Positions 45,000 through 55,512 of a stretch of 64,000 nt of DNA are shown here, one piece after another (the stretch's first letter is position 1; each line of letters starts with the position of its first letter). The translations under genes and the position numbers were made by a program. Source of the DNA: Bufo bufo (taxonomy: Eukaryota > Chordata > Amphibia > Anura > Bufonidae); assembly GCF_905171765.1 (NCBI RefSeq), contig NC_053390.1, forward strand, positions 509,257,444 through 509,321,443. The letters run 5' to 3'. A model generated the notes under the pieces. The model saw only the letters and a program-made list of their open reading frames with translations. It had not been told where the DNA came from and did no database searches.

Positions 45000-45200
45000 G
45001 TAGTAGTAGCATTTTATTTATTTTATTTTACTCACTTATATAGAGCTTACATATTCCACAGTGCTTTACAGACAGCTGTCTTCAATGGAGCTCACAATCT
45101 AAGTTCCCAAGGAGAACAGAACATGCAGATGTTGTCCTTGGTTGGATTCAAACCTAGGACCCCAGTGCTGCAAGGTATTAGTGCTAACCACCGTTGTCTA
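45000..45200 (-). repeat. tRNA-derived SINE-like repeat
   Basis: On the minus strand TGGTTAGCACTAA resembles a Pol III A box and GGTTTGAATCC a B box, about 40 bases apart. The body ends in TTTATATAGAG and an AT-rich tail near 45010. The overall sequence is a very common anuran repeat. The tRNA origin is inferred from the boxes. Confidence 0.65.
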
Positions 45201-45587
45201 AGGGGCCCCCTGCTTCAGTGCTGCTGTTCTGTTCAGCTGAACGTTCGAGGAAGCAAACAGGCGGACAGCTGAACTGCTGGACTTTACAATGCAGTGTAAG
45301 GCCCCCTCCCTCACATATAAGAGAAATCATTACCCTGGTGCTGACAGGACCTGCGATAATGTCAGATGCAGGAGGCGGAGCACAGCAGAGAAGAGGGGAT
45401 GAAGGACCTGTGATGACTTCACCATCATGTGACCAGAACAGGAGGCGGAGCTCAGCAGTGCAGTAAAGTAATGAAGAAGAAGATCAGCCATGCATGTGAA
45501 GGAGTATGGATTCAATGTAAGTGCCAGGAAAATGCTGGGAGTTGTAGTCCTCTCCTCTTATATCTTCTGTTATGTAATATCAGAGTA

Positions 45588-46444
45588 CAGGGTGGGCCAT
45601 TTATATGGATACACCTTAATAAAATGGGAATGGTTGGTGATATTAACTTCCTGTTTGTGGCACATTAGTATATGTGAGGGGGGAAACTTTTCAAGATGGG
45701 TGGTGACCATGGCGGCCATTTTGAAGTCGGCCATTTTGAATCCAACTTTTGTTTTTTCAATAGGAAGAGGGTCATGTGACACATCAAACTTATTGGGAAT
45801 TTCACAAGAAAAACAATGGTGTGCTTGGTTTTAACGTAACTTTATTCTTTCATTAGTTATTTACAAGTTTCTGACCACTTATAAAATGTGTTCAATGTGC
45901 TGCCCATTGTGTTGGATTGTCAATGCAACCCTCTTCTCCCACTCTTCACACACTGATAGCAACACTGCAGGAGAAATGCTAGCACAGGCTTCCAGTATCC
46001 GTAGTTTCAGGTGCTGCACATCTCGTATCTTCACAGCATAGACAATTGCCTTCAGATGACCCCAAAGATAAAAGTCTAAGGGGGTCAGATCGGGAGACCT
46101 TGGGGGCCATTCAACTGGCCCACGACGACCAATCCACTTTCCAGGAAACTGTTCACCTAGGAATGCTCGGACCTGACACCCATAATGTGGTGGTGCACCA
46201 TCTTGCTGGAAAAACTCAGGGAACGTGCCAGCTTCAGTGCATAAAGAGGGAAACACATCATCATGTAGCAATTTCGCATATCCAGTGGCCTTGAGGTTTC
46301 CATTGATGAAGAATGGCCCCACTATCTTTGTACCCCATATACCACACCATACCATCAATTGGTATGGTGTGCCACAAACAGGAAGTTAATATCACCAACC
46401 ATTCCCATTTTATTAAGGTGTATCCATATAAATGGCCCACCCTG
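45588..46444 (-). mobile_element. DD41D mariner-like element with 77-bp terminal repeats
   Basis: CAGGGTGGGCCATTTATATG at 45588 and its inverse at 46444, flanked by TA. The first and last 77 bases (45588-45664 and 46368-46444) are identical inverted copies by eye. It contains the C-terminal two thirds of a transposase on the minus strand. At 857 bases it is an internal deletion derivative. Confidence 0.93.
45879..46358 (-). pseudogene. mariner-like transposase, N-terminus missing
   Basis: Open for 159 codons: MVWCGIWGTKIVGPFF, HDDVFPSLCTEAGTFP, QQDGAPPHY (second Asp), PRSPDLTPLDFYLWG (third Asp) and CASISPAVLLSVCEEWEKR. I count 41 residues between the second and third Asp, hence DD41D, a spacing reported for rosa/Visitor-type Tc1/mariner groups. 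The helix-turn-helix and the first Asp are deleted; the frame ends next to the terminal repeat. Confidence 0.85.
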
Positions 46445-47133
46445 TACATTATAAGAGGAGGTATAAGAGGAGAGGACTATAACTCTCAGCATGTCCAGGC
46501 CATTATTATATAATATCAGGGTACATTACAACACCCAGGTATGCTGGGAGTTGTAGTCCTCTCCTCTTATACCTCCTGTTATGTAATATCAGAGTACATT
46601 ACAAGAGGAGGCATGAGGAGAGGACTACAACTCTCAGCATGTCTAGCTTGTTTTGTAATATCAGACTACATTATAAGAGGAGGTATAAGAGGAGAGGACT
46701 ATAACTCTCAGCATGTCCAGGCCATTATTATATAATATCAGGGTACATTACAACACCCTGGATATGCTGGGAGTTGTATACCTCCTCTTGTAATGTACTC
46801 TGATATTACATAATAACGGCTTGGAAATGCTGGGAGTTGTAGTCCCATCCTCTTATAACTCCCCCTGTAATGTGCTCTGATATTAAATAATAGACATGCT
46901 GGGAGTTATAGTCATCTCCTGTTATGTGTAATGTGCTCTGAATTAGGGTCGGGACGATGGATAGGGGAGGGTAGTCATCCGTCTAGTGTGTCACTTCGCT
47001 ACCCATAAAAGGGGACGCACTCATGGCGGCCCAACTTCACAAGCCTGGGGCCGCTATATATACCTGGCACTACTGGGGAGGAATGGAGGAGCATTATATA
47101 CATACTGGCACTATATATATATATATATATATA

Positions 47134-48076
47134 CAGTACAGACCAAAAGTTTGGACACACCTTCTCATTCAAAGAGTTTTCTTTATTTTCATGACTATGA
47201 AAATTGTAGATTCACACTGAAGGCATCAAAACTATGAATTAACACATGTGGAATTATATACATAACAAACAAGTGTGAAACAACTGAAAATATGTCATAT
47301 TCTAGGTTCTTCAAAGTAGACACCTTTTTCTTTGATTACTGCTTTGCACACTCTTGGCATTCTCTTGATGAGCCTCAAGAGGTAGTCCCCTGAAATGGTT
47401 TTCACTTCACAGGTGTGCCCTGTCAGGTTTAATAAGTGGGATTTCTTGCCTTATAAATGTGGTTGGGACCATCAGTTGCGTTGAGGAGAAGTCAGGTGGA
47501 TACACAGCTGATAATCCTACTGAATAGACTGTTAGAATTTGTATTATGGCAAGAAAAAAGCAGCTAAGTAAAGAAAAACGAGTGGCCATCATTACTTTAA
47601 GAAATGAAGGTCAGTCAGTCAGCCGAAGAATTGGGAAAACTTTGAAAGTAAGGGCTATTTGACCATAAAGGAGAGTGATGGGGTGCTGCGCCAGATGACC
47701 TGGCCTCCACAGTCACCGGACCTGAACCCAATCGAGATGGTTTGGGGTGAGCTGGACCGCAGAGTGAAGGCAAAAGGGCCAACAAGTGCTAAGCATCTCT
47801 GGGAACTCCTTCAAGACTGTTGGAAGACCATTTCAGGGGACTACCTCTTGAAGCTAGAGAATCAAGCGAATACCAAGAGTGTGCAAAGCAATAATCAAAG
47901 CAAAAGGTGGCTACTTTGAAGAACCTAGAATATGACATATTTTCAGTTGTTTCACACTTGTTTGTTATGTATATAATTCCACATGTGTTATTTCATAGTT
48001 TTGATGCCTTCATAGTCATGAAAATAAAGAAAACTCTTTGAATGAGAAGGTGTGTCCAAACTTTTGGTCTGTACTG
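47134..48076 (+). mobile_element. Tc1-like deletion derivative, copy 2
   Basis: CAGTACAGACCAAAAGTTTG at 47134 and its inverse at 48076, flanked by TA in a TA run. Same structure as copies 1 and 3. The N-terminal remnant at 47546-47662 encodes MARKKQLSKEKRVAIITLR, followed at once by the PDLNPIE block. The C-terminal frame has a small insertion near 47855 (AAGCTAGAGAATC). Confidence 0.93.
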
Positions 48077-48082
48077 TATATG

Positions 48083-48089
<7 letters not shown>

Positions 48090-48116
<27 letters not shown>

Positions 48117-48404
48117 GGCAATATGGGGGGCAACATTATATATTGGAACTAGTGGGGGGCACTATAGGGGGACATTAGAGCCACTGGGAGCATTATGGTT
48201 ATATTATTACTACTAGGGTACTGTAGGGGCGTTATTATTATTTGACGCAATATAGAGTGCATTGCTACTAATGGGGGCTATCTTGGGGAGTATTATCACT
48301 ATTGGGGGCACCATTACTAATGAGGGCAGTCTGGGTGTATAGTATAGTGTTTGTGGACGTGGGGAGGAGCAGAACAGGCACAGTATTGGGGGTAGCTTCA
48401 AGAG
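48090..48404. repeat. degenerate GGGGGCAYTATT repeat
   Basis: Loose repeats of GGGGGCACTATA and GGGGGCTATCTT. The same type flanks the Tc1 copy on the left (47050-47110), so that Tc1 copy landed inside it. Confidence 0.55.
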
Positions 48405-48625
48405 GTTCTCCGGGTTTTTTCATTTTCATGACCTATCCATAGGATAGGTCATCAATATTAGATCGGCGGGGGTCTGACACTCCCGACGATCAGCTGTTTG
48501 AGGAGACAGCGTGTGCTGTCCGCATGTGCCGTCTCCGTCTTCTCTTCCTGCTCTGCATGTCTATGGGACAGCAGCAGTGAACACCACGCACTGTCTCTTC
48601 AAACAGCTGATCGGCGGGGGTGTCG
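48405..48625. mobile_element. MITE of the GATGACCTATCC family
   Basis: CATGACCTATCCATAGGATA then GATCGGCGGGGGTCTGACAC and CAGCTGTTTGAGGAGACAGC; ends by an inverted AAACAGCTGATCGGCGGGGG. Confidence 0.75.
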
Positions 48626-48719
48626 GACATCGGACTGTGATTTTAGCACATTATTACAAGATGTGGGCCCCCTCTTTTGATTTTGCCCAGGGCCACATTT
48701 TGTCTAAAACCGGCCCTGA

Positions 48720-49035
48720 CCATGCTGCCACACTAGTAGTAGTAGTAGTAATGGTACTAGTGGCAGATGCGTAGTGTTAATAGTGGTGGCAGTAGAGGAT
48801 TAGCAGCTGTGGCGCTGCAGCAGCCAAATGGTACATGTTGGCAGGCAGGCAGCAGCATAACGCAATGGCATAATGAGGCAGCATTAGCCGTATGGAACAT
48901 GATGGTAGGCAGGCAGCAGCAGTGGCATCATATAGTCAGCAGCAACAGTATGGAACATGATGGTAAGCAGGCAGCGGCAGTGACATGATGGCAGCAGTGG
49001 TATGATGGAAGAAGCAGTAGCAGCAGCTGTATGAA
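48720..49035. repeat. AGT trinucleotide run and imperfect GGCAGGCAGCAG repeat
   Basis: A short GTA run near 48735, then three to four loose copies of TATGGAACATGATGGTAGGC with GCAGCAG spacers. Confidence 0.65.
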
Positions 49036-49039
49036 ACAT

Positions 49040-50047
49040 TAAATTAATTTGGCATGACCGATCCCTCATGAAGTCATGCTGATATGGCGTTATTTGCTTA
49101 TTTCCGTTGAGATGCTCTAACATAGCATCTCTTAGAAAACCTTGAAACAGTTTACCCACAACAGATGTTCAACTTACTGGCCTATAGTTTCCAGGCTCTG
49201 TTTTTGGACCCTTTTTGAATATTGGCACCACATTTGCTATGCGCCAATCCTGTGGAACATTCCCTGTCAGTATAGAGTCTGCAAATATCAGAAATAAGGG
49301 TCTGGCTATGATATTACTTAATTCCCTTAGGATACGAGGGTGTATGCCCTCCGGTCCTGGCGATTTGTCTATTTTAATATTTTTAAGTCGCTGTTGTACT
49401 TCTTCCTGGATCAGACAGGACACTTTTAATGGGGAATTTATTTTTACATTCAGCATTTCATCTGACAGTTTATTTTCCTCAGTGAATACATTGGAGAAAA
49501 AAATATTTACCAGCTTTACTTTCTCCTCGTCGCTCTCTGCGACTCCCCCCTCATTACTCTTTAAAGGGTCGACACCTTCAGATTTATACTTTTTAACATT
49601 TATATAATTGAAGAACATTTTAGTGTTAGTTTTACTATCTTTGGCAATTAATCTCTCGGTCTCTAGTTTGGCCGCTTTTATTTGTTTTTTACATGTTCTA
49701 TTTTTTTCCTTATAGTTTTTCAGTGCTTTCGTGCTACCCTCCTGTTTTAGTGATTTATATGCTTTCTTTTTATCATTTATTGCTTTCTTTACAGTTCTAT
49801 TTATCCACATTGGTTTCTTTTTGTTCCTTAACCTTTTATTCCCATATGGTATGTACCTCTCACAATGAGATTTTAGGATGCTTTTAAAGATATCCCATTT
49901 TGTGGCTGTATTTTTATTTTTGAGGACTTTGTCCCAGTTAGTTAGACCTATGGCCTCTCTTAGTTGGCTAAATTTAGCTTTTTTGAAGTTTGGTATTTTT
50001 GTTCCTCCCTGAAGGCCCACTCCGAGATGACACTGGAGACTGGGCAA
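49040..50047 (-). pseudogene. CR1-like LINE ORF2 middle fragment
   Basis: The minus frame 49169-50047 is open for 292 codons: a Lys-rich linker after the endonuclease (KKPMWINRTVKKAINDKKKA), NYINVKKYKSEGVD, then RT fingers IDKSPGPEGIHPRILREL, PQDWRIANVVPIFKKGPK and GNYRPVS. A TAA ends it; LTSVVGKLFQGFLRD continues in the next frame to about 49040. The catalytic FADD part is not present. 5' and 3' ends are both lost. Confidence 0.85.
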
Positions 50048-50154
50048 GAAAGAAGACAGAGAGCGTACTGTGCAGGTTCAGGCCACTGAACATAGAAGCA
50101 GCGGAGAGGGGCCACAAGGCGTCTGCTCACAGAAAGCTGCAGTAAGCTGCGTAC

Positions 50155-50830
50155 ACAGTGTTTCCTGGTAATAACTTAATTTGGCCTCCCTTTCAGAGGG
50201 AGCAAAACATTCCCCAATTTTGCCTTAATAGTGAGAGTCTAAAACCATAGCTATCCAGTAATCATCAGACTGTGTAATGTCAATGATACACCTGCATAAG
50301 CAAGCAAGAATACAGTTCACCATTCTGGCCAACATGCCCAAGGATCCAGTTCTTTCCATCTCTTGCCCCCACTGAGACGACGGGGTATCTTGGCCAGTGC
50401 CATTGTCATCATTATCACCCTCTTGCTCCTCCATCTCAGACTCCTACTCCAATGACAGCTTCTCATCCTCCTTCTCCTCCTTTATGGGAGTTTCTCCTTG
50501 TGAGTCCCCAACATCAACAGGGTGGACAGCGAGATGCGTGAGTTAATAAGCTTTCTCCCTTGTCCCCTGCTGCATGAACGTCAGTGTCTGTTCCAAGATA
50601 AATATGAGAGGGATGACGTTGTTAATGCCGCAGTTGTCTCTGTTGACAAACTCTGTGGCCTCTTTAAAAGGCTTCAGCATCTGACAGGTGTCTCGGATGA
50701 GCTGCCACTGCTCCCTGGTGAGGCGGTTTGGTGCATGACAAAACCATTGACGGCTTTCTGCTGATTGTACAGACACTCTGGCATGTGCAATGTTGAATTC
50801 CAGCAAGTTGGAACACTGCGGATTGAAGTG
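50155..50830 (-). pseudogene. hAT transposase fragment (ZBED-like)
   Basis: The minus strand reads LTREQWQLIRDTCQMLKPFK, EATEFVNRDNCG, INNVIPLIFILEQTL, an acidic linker, then DDYWIAMVLDSHY and GKIGECFAP. The LKPFKEAT and LDPRYK-like blocks are typical of the hAT RNase H-like domain of ZBED-type transposases. Stops break it, and terminal repeats are not seen. It is a different family from the element at 51221. Confidence 0.72.
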
Positions 50831-51212
50831 GTATTCTGGTTAAAACAAAAAGTGAACCAAAAAATTGTGTACTACAATGGTTAATGCAATTGACAATATA
50901 TGGCTAAACCCTCACACTGATATTAAAATGGGACTTTCGCCAATATATTCTTATATCAAGAACATACAGGAGCCTGCGCATCTCGTCAAGGTCTCTCAAA
51001 GTGGTGCAGGACCCAACGTTAACCTACCTATGCTATATGGATAACTACAGATAAGGGCTTAGAGTCCGACACATAGCCAACTACCCCCAGTTACCTCCAG
51101 CGTGAAATCACACATACAATGGGAGGAGGGAGGAGGCTGTGAGTCCTACCGATCACTGATTCATGTGACAAAGGCCAAACAGGTATTCTGGTTACCATAA
51201 ATATAACTTATG
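50831..51212. other. no recognised feature
   Basis: No frame or repeat I can place. Confidence 0.4.
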
Positions 51213-51220
51213 TTTTAGAC

Positions 51221-54218
51221 CAGTGGTGCCCAACCTATGGCCCGCAGGCCACATCCGGCCCACGAAGCTGTGTGATCCGGCCCGCGCATTGACGGGAGGC
51301 GGAGCTTGCTCCCAGTTGAAGAAGCAGAAGAAGGTACACGCCTAGGCGGCTGCAGTGGCGCAGTACAGAAAGCCTGGAGGCAAATCAGGGAACGAATGTG
51401 AGTAGTAAATAATTTCTGTGACTGTCGGGCGTTGTGCATGTGGACTCACCGATGTTGTTCCTGTGGGTAGTTGCTTGCAGTGCTGGCCTTTTACTGTGCG
51501 GAGGGCTCACAATTCTCCATTTTGTGCGAGAGCTGTGTCTGGATGCGAGCGATGTGCTGGTCCTTGTGACCGGACTGTACCGGAGGAAGGAAGGGCTGAC
51601 TCTTAATGTCGGGCACAGACGACAGTGTGTGTGTGGGCAGTGTGGTTTCAGGGGGGCTGCCCCTGTGAGTGTGGCTGGTACCTTAGTGAGGGAAGTTGGA
51701 ATATACTGAAGGGCCAGTGGAGTCCATGTGGCAGGAGTCCGGCAGTACATGGCTTTGAGGGGTAAGAAGCCATGATACTGTCACACATTCAGCTGTTGGT
51801 CTGTGTCTCCTGCAGTGGAATGTTTGGCTGCATCAAGCTGCTGAGAGAGCAACTACGCTGAACGGTGGAGCGGACGGCTCCCTGCTTAACCGTTACAGGC
51901 TATCTATGCACCCTATGAATGCAGAGACAGCTGAGAGTGGGCATACCTCAGCCGTTCCTGGGCAGTGGGACAGCCACTAAAATCAGGACCTGTCCTGCCA
52001 GATCTGGGACGGTTTGGATGTATGCATACAAGTTTTCTGTACTGCATATATAGAGCAAATCTATATAAGTCTGCCTGGTCATACTTTTTTTAAGTTGTGC
52101 CCCATCACCATCTAGTGGCTGCTATGTGAAACTACACCAAAATAGGGGCGTAATTTGTTGTTGGGTAGTTCACATACCAAGGAACTCCAATATAATGCAA
52201 AATATTTCTTTCTTTATAAAATTTTAAAGGTGCTCCAAAAAAAAAGTGTTGGCACTCAATTTGGAAGGTTCGAGCAGCACCAGCTGTAGAAAATGGCAGA
52301 AGGGAAGAAATGTAAAGTCGATTCTGAGTGCAGAAATTTTCACGGGACGTGGACAAATTTGTACTTTTTTGTGTAAGGAGACTGTTGCGGTGTTCAAGGA
52401 GCAAAATATCAAACGACACTATGACAGCAAACACAAGATAACTTATGACCAATATGTTGGTGTGTGCTGTGAACAGAAAATTGCATGAAGAAGTTGATGG
52501 ATTAACAAAAATGTTCAATAAAAAGAGAAAAGAAAATGAATCAGCCATTCGTGCAAGTTTTCGGGTGGCTCATATATTGAGTAAGGAAGCCAATCCATTT
52601 TCTGAAGGTGAATGTGTGAAAAAGTGCATTTTGGCTGTAGTGGAAGAATTATGCCCAGAAAAAAAGAATTGTCACGAATGACAATAACGAGACGAGTGGA
52701 AGATTTGAGAGGCGATCTTATGCTGCAACTGAAGACAAGAGCAGGCCAGTTTGAAATGTTTTTAATTGCTGCTGATGAGTCTACAGACGTAAGTGACACT
52801 GCTCAATTGCTAGTGTTCATTCGTGGTATAAACTCTACATTTGAAGTTATTGAAGAACTGGCAGCGATGAAAATCATGAATGGAACAACCACTGGTGAAG
52901 ATTTGTTCAGAGAAGTATCAGAAGTTATTGACGAGCTTGGCCTGGACTGAAGCAAGTTAATAGGAGTGACTACAGATGGTGCAAGAAGCATGGGTGGACG
53001 GCACAGTGGTTTGGTAGCTAGAATACGTCAAAAAGTGATAGAATCCAATGGTTCTCCACCACCGGAGCTCCACTGCATAATTCACCAACAAAATCTTTGT
53101 GGGAAGCAGTTGATCTTGGAACATGTTATGAAGGTTGTCGTTAAATGTGTAAACTTCATGCACTGAATCACAGGACTTTCAGAGAATTTCTAATTGAAGT
53201 TGAATCTGAACATGAAGATGTTGTCTATCACAGTGAAGTCCGCTGGCTGAGTTAAGGCAAAGTGTTCAAACGCTTTTTTGACCTGAGACATGAGATTTGT
53301 ATCTTCATGGCTGAAAAATCAAAACAAGTATCCGAGATTAGCAATCCATCATGGCTCTGAGATTTAGCAATCTTGTGCGATTTGACAGCTTATTTAAATG
53401 AACTGAATCTAAAGCTGCAAGGCAAAAACAAGCTAATCTGTCATGTGTATGCAGACATAAATGCATTTCAAGCTAAATTGAAATTGTTCATACAACAAGC
53501 TGAAAGAGAACAGTTGTTGCACTTTCCAACATGTGCTGAACTACATCAGGAAGACATGAATTTTCGCTTCCCAAAAGGGAGAATGATTCAGCTTCTCAAG
53601 CTGCTAAGTGAAAATTTTGAAGAAAGGTTTGCAGATTTTCACCACATGAAGAATAATATTCGTTTGTTCGAAAATCCATTTTCAGTTGACACTTCCACTG
53701 CACCAAGTGACTTACAGCTGGAACTGATTGACTTACAATCCCAGACGTCACTGCTGGACAAATTTAGAGAAAAAGCACTATCAGACTTTTATGCCGAACT
53801 ATGTCCAGAAACATTTCCAAATTTGCGAAAACTAGGACAAATAATGATGACTTTTGCGAGTACTTATGTGTGTGAACAAACTTTTTCAGTGCTAAAGAGA
53901 GCAAAACCTGTCTCACGCGCTTGGTTTACTGACGATCATTTGCATTCTGTTCTGAGAATCAACGTGACAAACTTTAACATTTCAAAACTGGTTTCTGTAA
54001 AACATCGGCAGATGTCACATTAATAAAATGACATCAAATGGTGAGTGCAGAAATTATTTCTGGTTTATGCTTTCTTTCTAACACTGTTATCTAAATTACT
54101 AGTATAATTTCAGTTTTAATGATTCCTTTTCTTTCTGGCAAAGCTACCTGGTTCTGGCCCGCGAAATTAATTTTATGTCTAGTGCGGCCCCCAGATGAAA
54201 AATGGTTGGGCACCACTG
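51221..54218 (+). mobile_element. complete hAT transposon (2998 bp)
   Basis: CAGTGGTGCCCAACC at the left and GGTTGGGCACCACTG at the right form a 15-base perfect inverted repeat. The 8-base duplication TTTTAGAC lies at 51213-51220 and 54219-54226. It contains a broken transposase on + preceded by about 1 kb of non-coding sequence. Same ends as the derivative at 57373-59597. Confidence 0.95.
52293..54023 (+). pseudogene. hAT transposase, GTF2IRD2-like/Charlie type
   Basis: ATG 52293 gives MAEGKKCKVDSECRNF. A partial BED-type finger follows (ETVAVFKEQNIKRHYDSKH) with its Cys pair deleted. Then come SLSRMTITRRVEDL-like sequence, FEMFLIAADESTDVSDTAQL (first Asp of the RNase H fold), GVTTDGARSMGG (second Asp), LHCIIHQQNLCGKQ and YHSEVRWLS. 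The C-terminal dimerisation motif FASTYVCEQTFSVLKRAK closes it. Frameshifts near 52340, 52470 and 52670 and stops near 52950, 53166, 53254 and 53357 inactivate it. The final 216 codons (53373-54023) are open. Similarity to the transposase-derived part of vertebrate GTF2IRD2 is from memory of the family. Confidence 0.88.
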
Positions 54219-54226
54219 TTTTAGAC

Positions 54227-54691
54227 TAATTCATTGTCAATAGTTACCTAATATAATGTAAATTTCACATATTTACATTTCAGTAGTTATAAAAGTAGTT
54301 TTCTTCCTCCTCTACCCACTGTGTTTCCTCATAAATTACCATGGCATCGAACATTGTTGCTATCAATTCTCTGGCTAAATGTCTTGTGAAACAAAGGTCG
54401 TGTTAATACAGCACCAGAACCAAGTTCACTACATAAATACAGCACCAGATTTTAAAAGTTCAATACAGATACCATTTGAGTAGACAGGTCAGTCCTCGTC
54501 ATATAAGCTTGTATGGTGTGAAACTACAGCTCCCAGTATGGCCTGAACAGCAGTAAAGGGGTGCTGGGAGTTGTTTCACAAAAAAAGCATGCTACCACCC
54601 ATTATCAGCTGTAGATCATCCAGGTGACTACAGCACTCATCATACACAGTCAGTAGCAGAATAATTATTTCCATTTAGTGACTTACAGAGT
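54227..54691. other. no recognised gene
   Basis: Contains one pair of CTACAGCTCCCAGTATGG and GTGCTGGGAGTTG motifs (54524-54574), related to the array at 45530. Confidence 0.5.
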
Positions 54692-55070
54692 GTGTAGCAC
54701 TATATACAGAGGGCACAGAGCATAAGGCACTATATACAGAGGGCATAGAGCATGTGGCACCATATACAGAGGGCAAAGGGCATATGGCACTATATACAGA
54801 GAGCAAAGGGCATATGGCACTATATACAGAGGACACAGAACATGTGGCACTATATACAGAGAGCAAAGGGCATATGGCACTATATACAGAGGACACAGAA
54901 CATGTGGCACTATATACAGAGGGCACAGAGCAGGTGGCACCATATACAGAGGGCAAAGGGAATATGGCACTATATACAGAGGGTACAGAGCATGTGGCAC
55001 TATATACAGAGGACACAGAACATGTGGCACTATATACAGTGGACACAGAACATGTGACACTATATACAGA
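54692..55070. repeat. 30-bp minisatellite
   Basis: Thirteen units of GGCACTATATACAGAGGGCA followed by CAGAGCATGT. Because 30 is a multiple of three, several frames on both strands stay open (such as HVALYTEDTE and PLYIVPHVLC); these are artefacts. Confidence 0.96.
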
Positions 55071-55225
55071 GGAATTTAATACACCTAGAAAAATGACCAA
55101 GATTGTTTCTCTCCCGCAGGTGCAATCAAATGATAAACACTGAAAAATAAACATCAAGCACACTGCATACACAGATATATGAAAATAAATCAATATCTTA
55201 TTAAATATAAGTTAAAGTTTACAAA

Positions 55226-55512
55226 CATATAATATGATATCAACAGATCAGCCTCACGGAGGAGCCACAACATAAGTCACATAGACAGTAATGTAAGCAT
55301 GTAGCAGCAGTGAATATAAGTATAAACCAAAATATGGCAAATTATACATAATATTATACAGACCAAGAAGTCTGTTCCTCCAAAAACATCCCAACACGTG
55401 TTTTGCGTCAGCTTTCTCAAGGGAAAACTTCTGCTGCTACATGGTTACATTACTGTCTATGTGACCTATGTTGTGGCTCCTTCATGTGGCTCATCTGTCA
55501 ATATCATCTGAT
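55226..55512. repeat. inverted repeat with CACGTGTTTTGCGTCAGC centre
   Basis: Arms of about 80 bases (55226-55305 and 55430-55512) pair via GGAGCCACAACATA and CACATAGACAGTAATGTAA. The centre has ACACGTGTTTTGCGTCAGC and TTTCTCAAGGG, a motif combination common in anuran repeats. Confidence 0.75.

Larger units (their letters stand above)
45530..46930. repeat. array of ACTACAACTCCCAGCAT units, in both orientations
   Basis: At least eight copies of GCTGGGAGTTGTAGTCC or its inverse (about 45535, 46474, 46540, 46618, 46700, 46765, 46829, 46898), alternating with AATATCAGAGTACATTA and TCCTCTTATACCTCC blocks. The mariner insertion at 45588-46444 splits it; removing that and one TA gives a unit like its neighbours. 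Confidence 0.85.

Noticed and set aside
45000..45200. Possible tRNA gene on the minus strand
   Set aside because: A and B box-like motifs are present, but no cloverleaf can be folded with paired arms and an anticodon; better as a SINE-type repeat.
52090..52290. Exon of a host gene before the hAT frame
   Set aside because: It lies inside the exact hAT boundaries and shows no conserved coding sequence.
54675..55193. Open frames of 100-170 codons on both strands
   Set aside because: The 30-bp unit is a multiple of three without stops in several frames; this is a repeat artefact.
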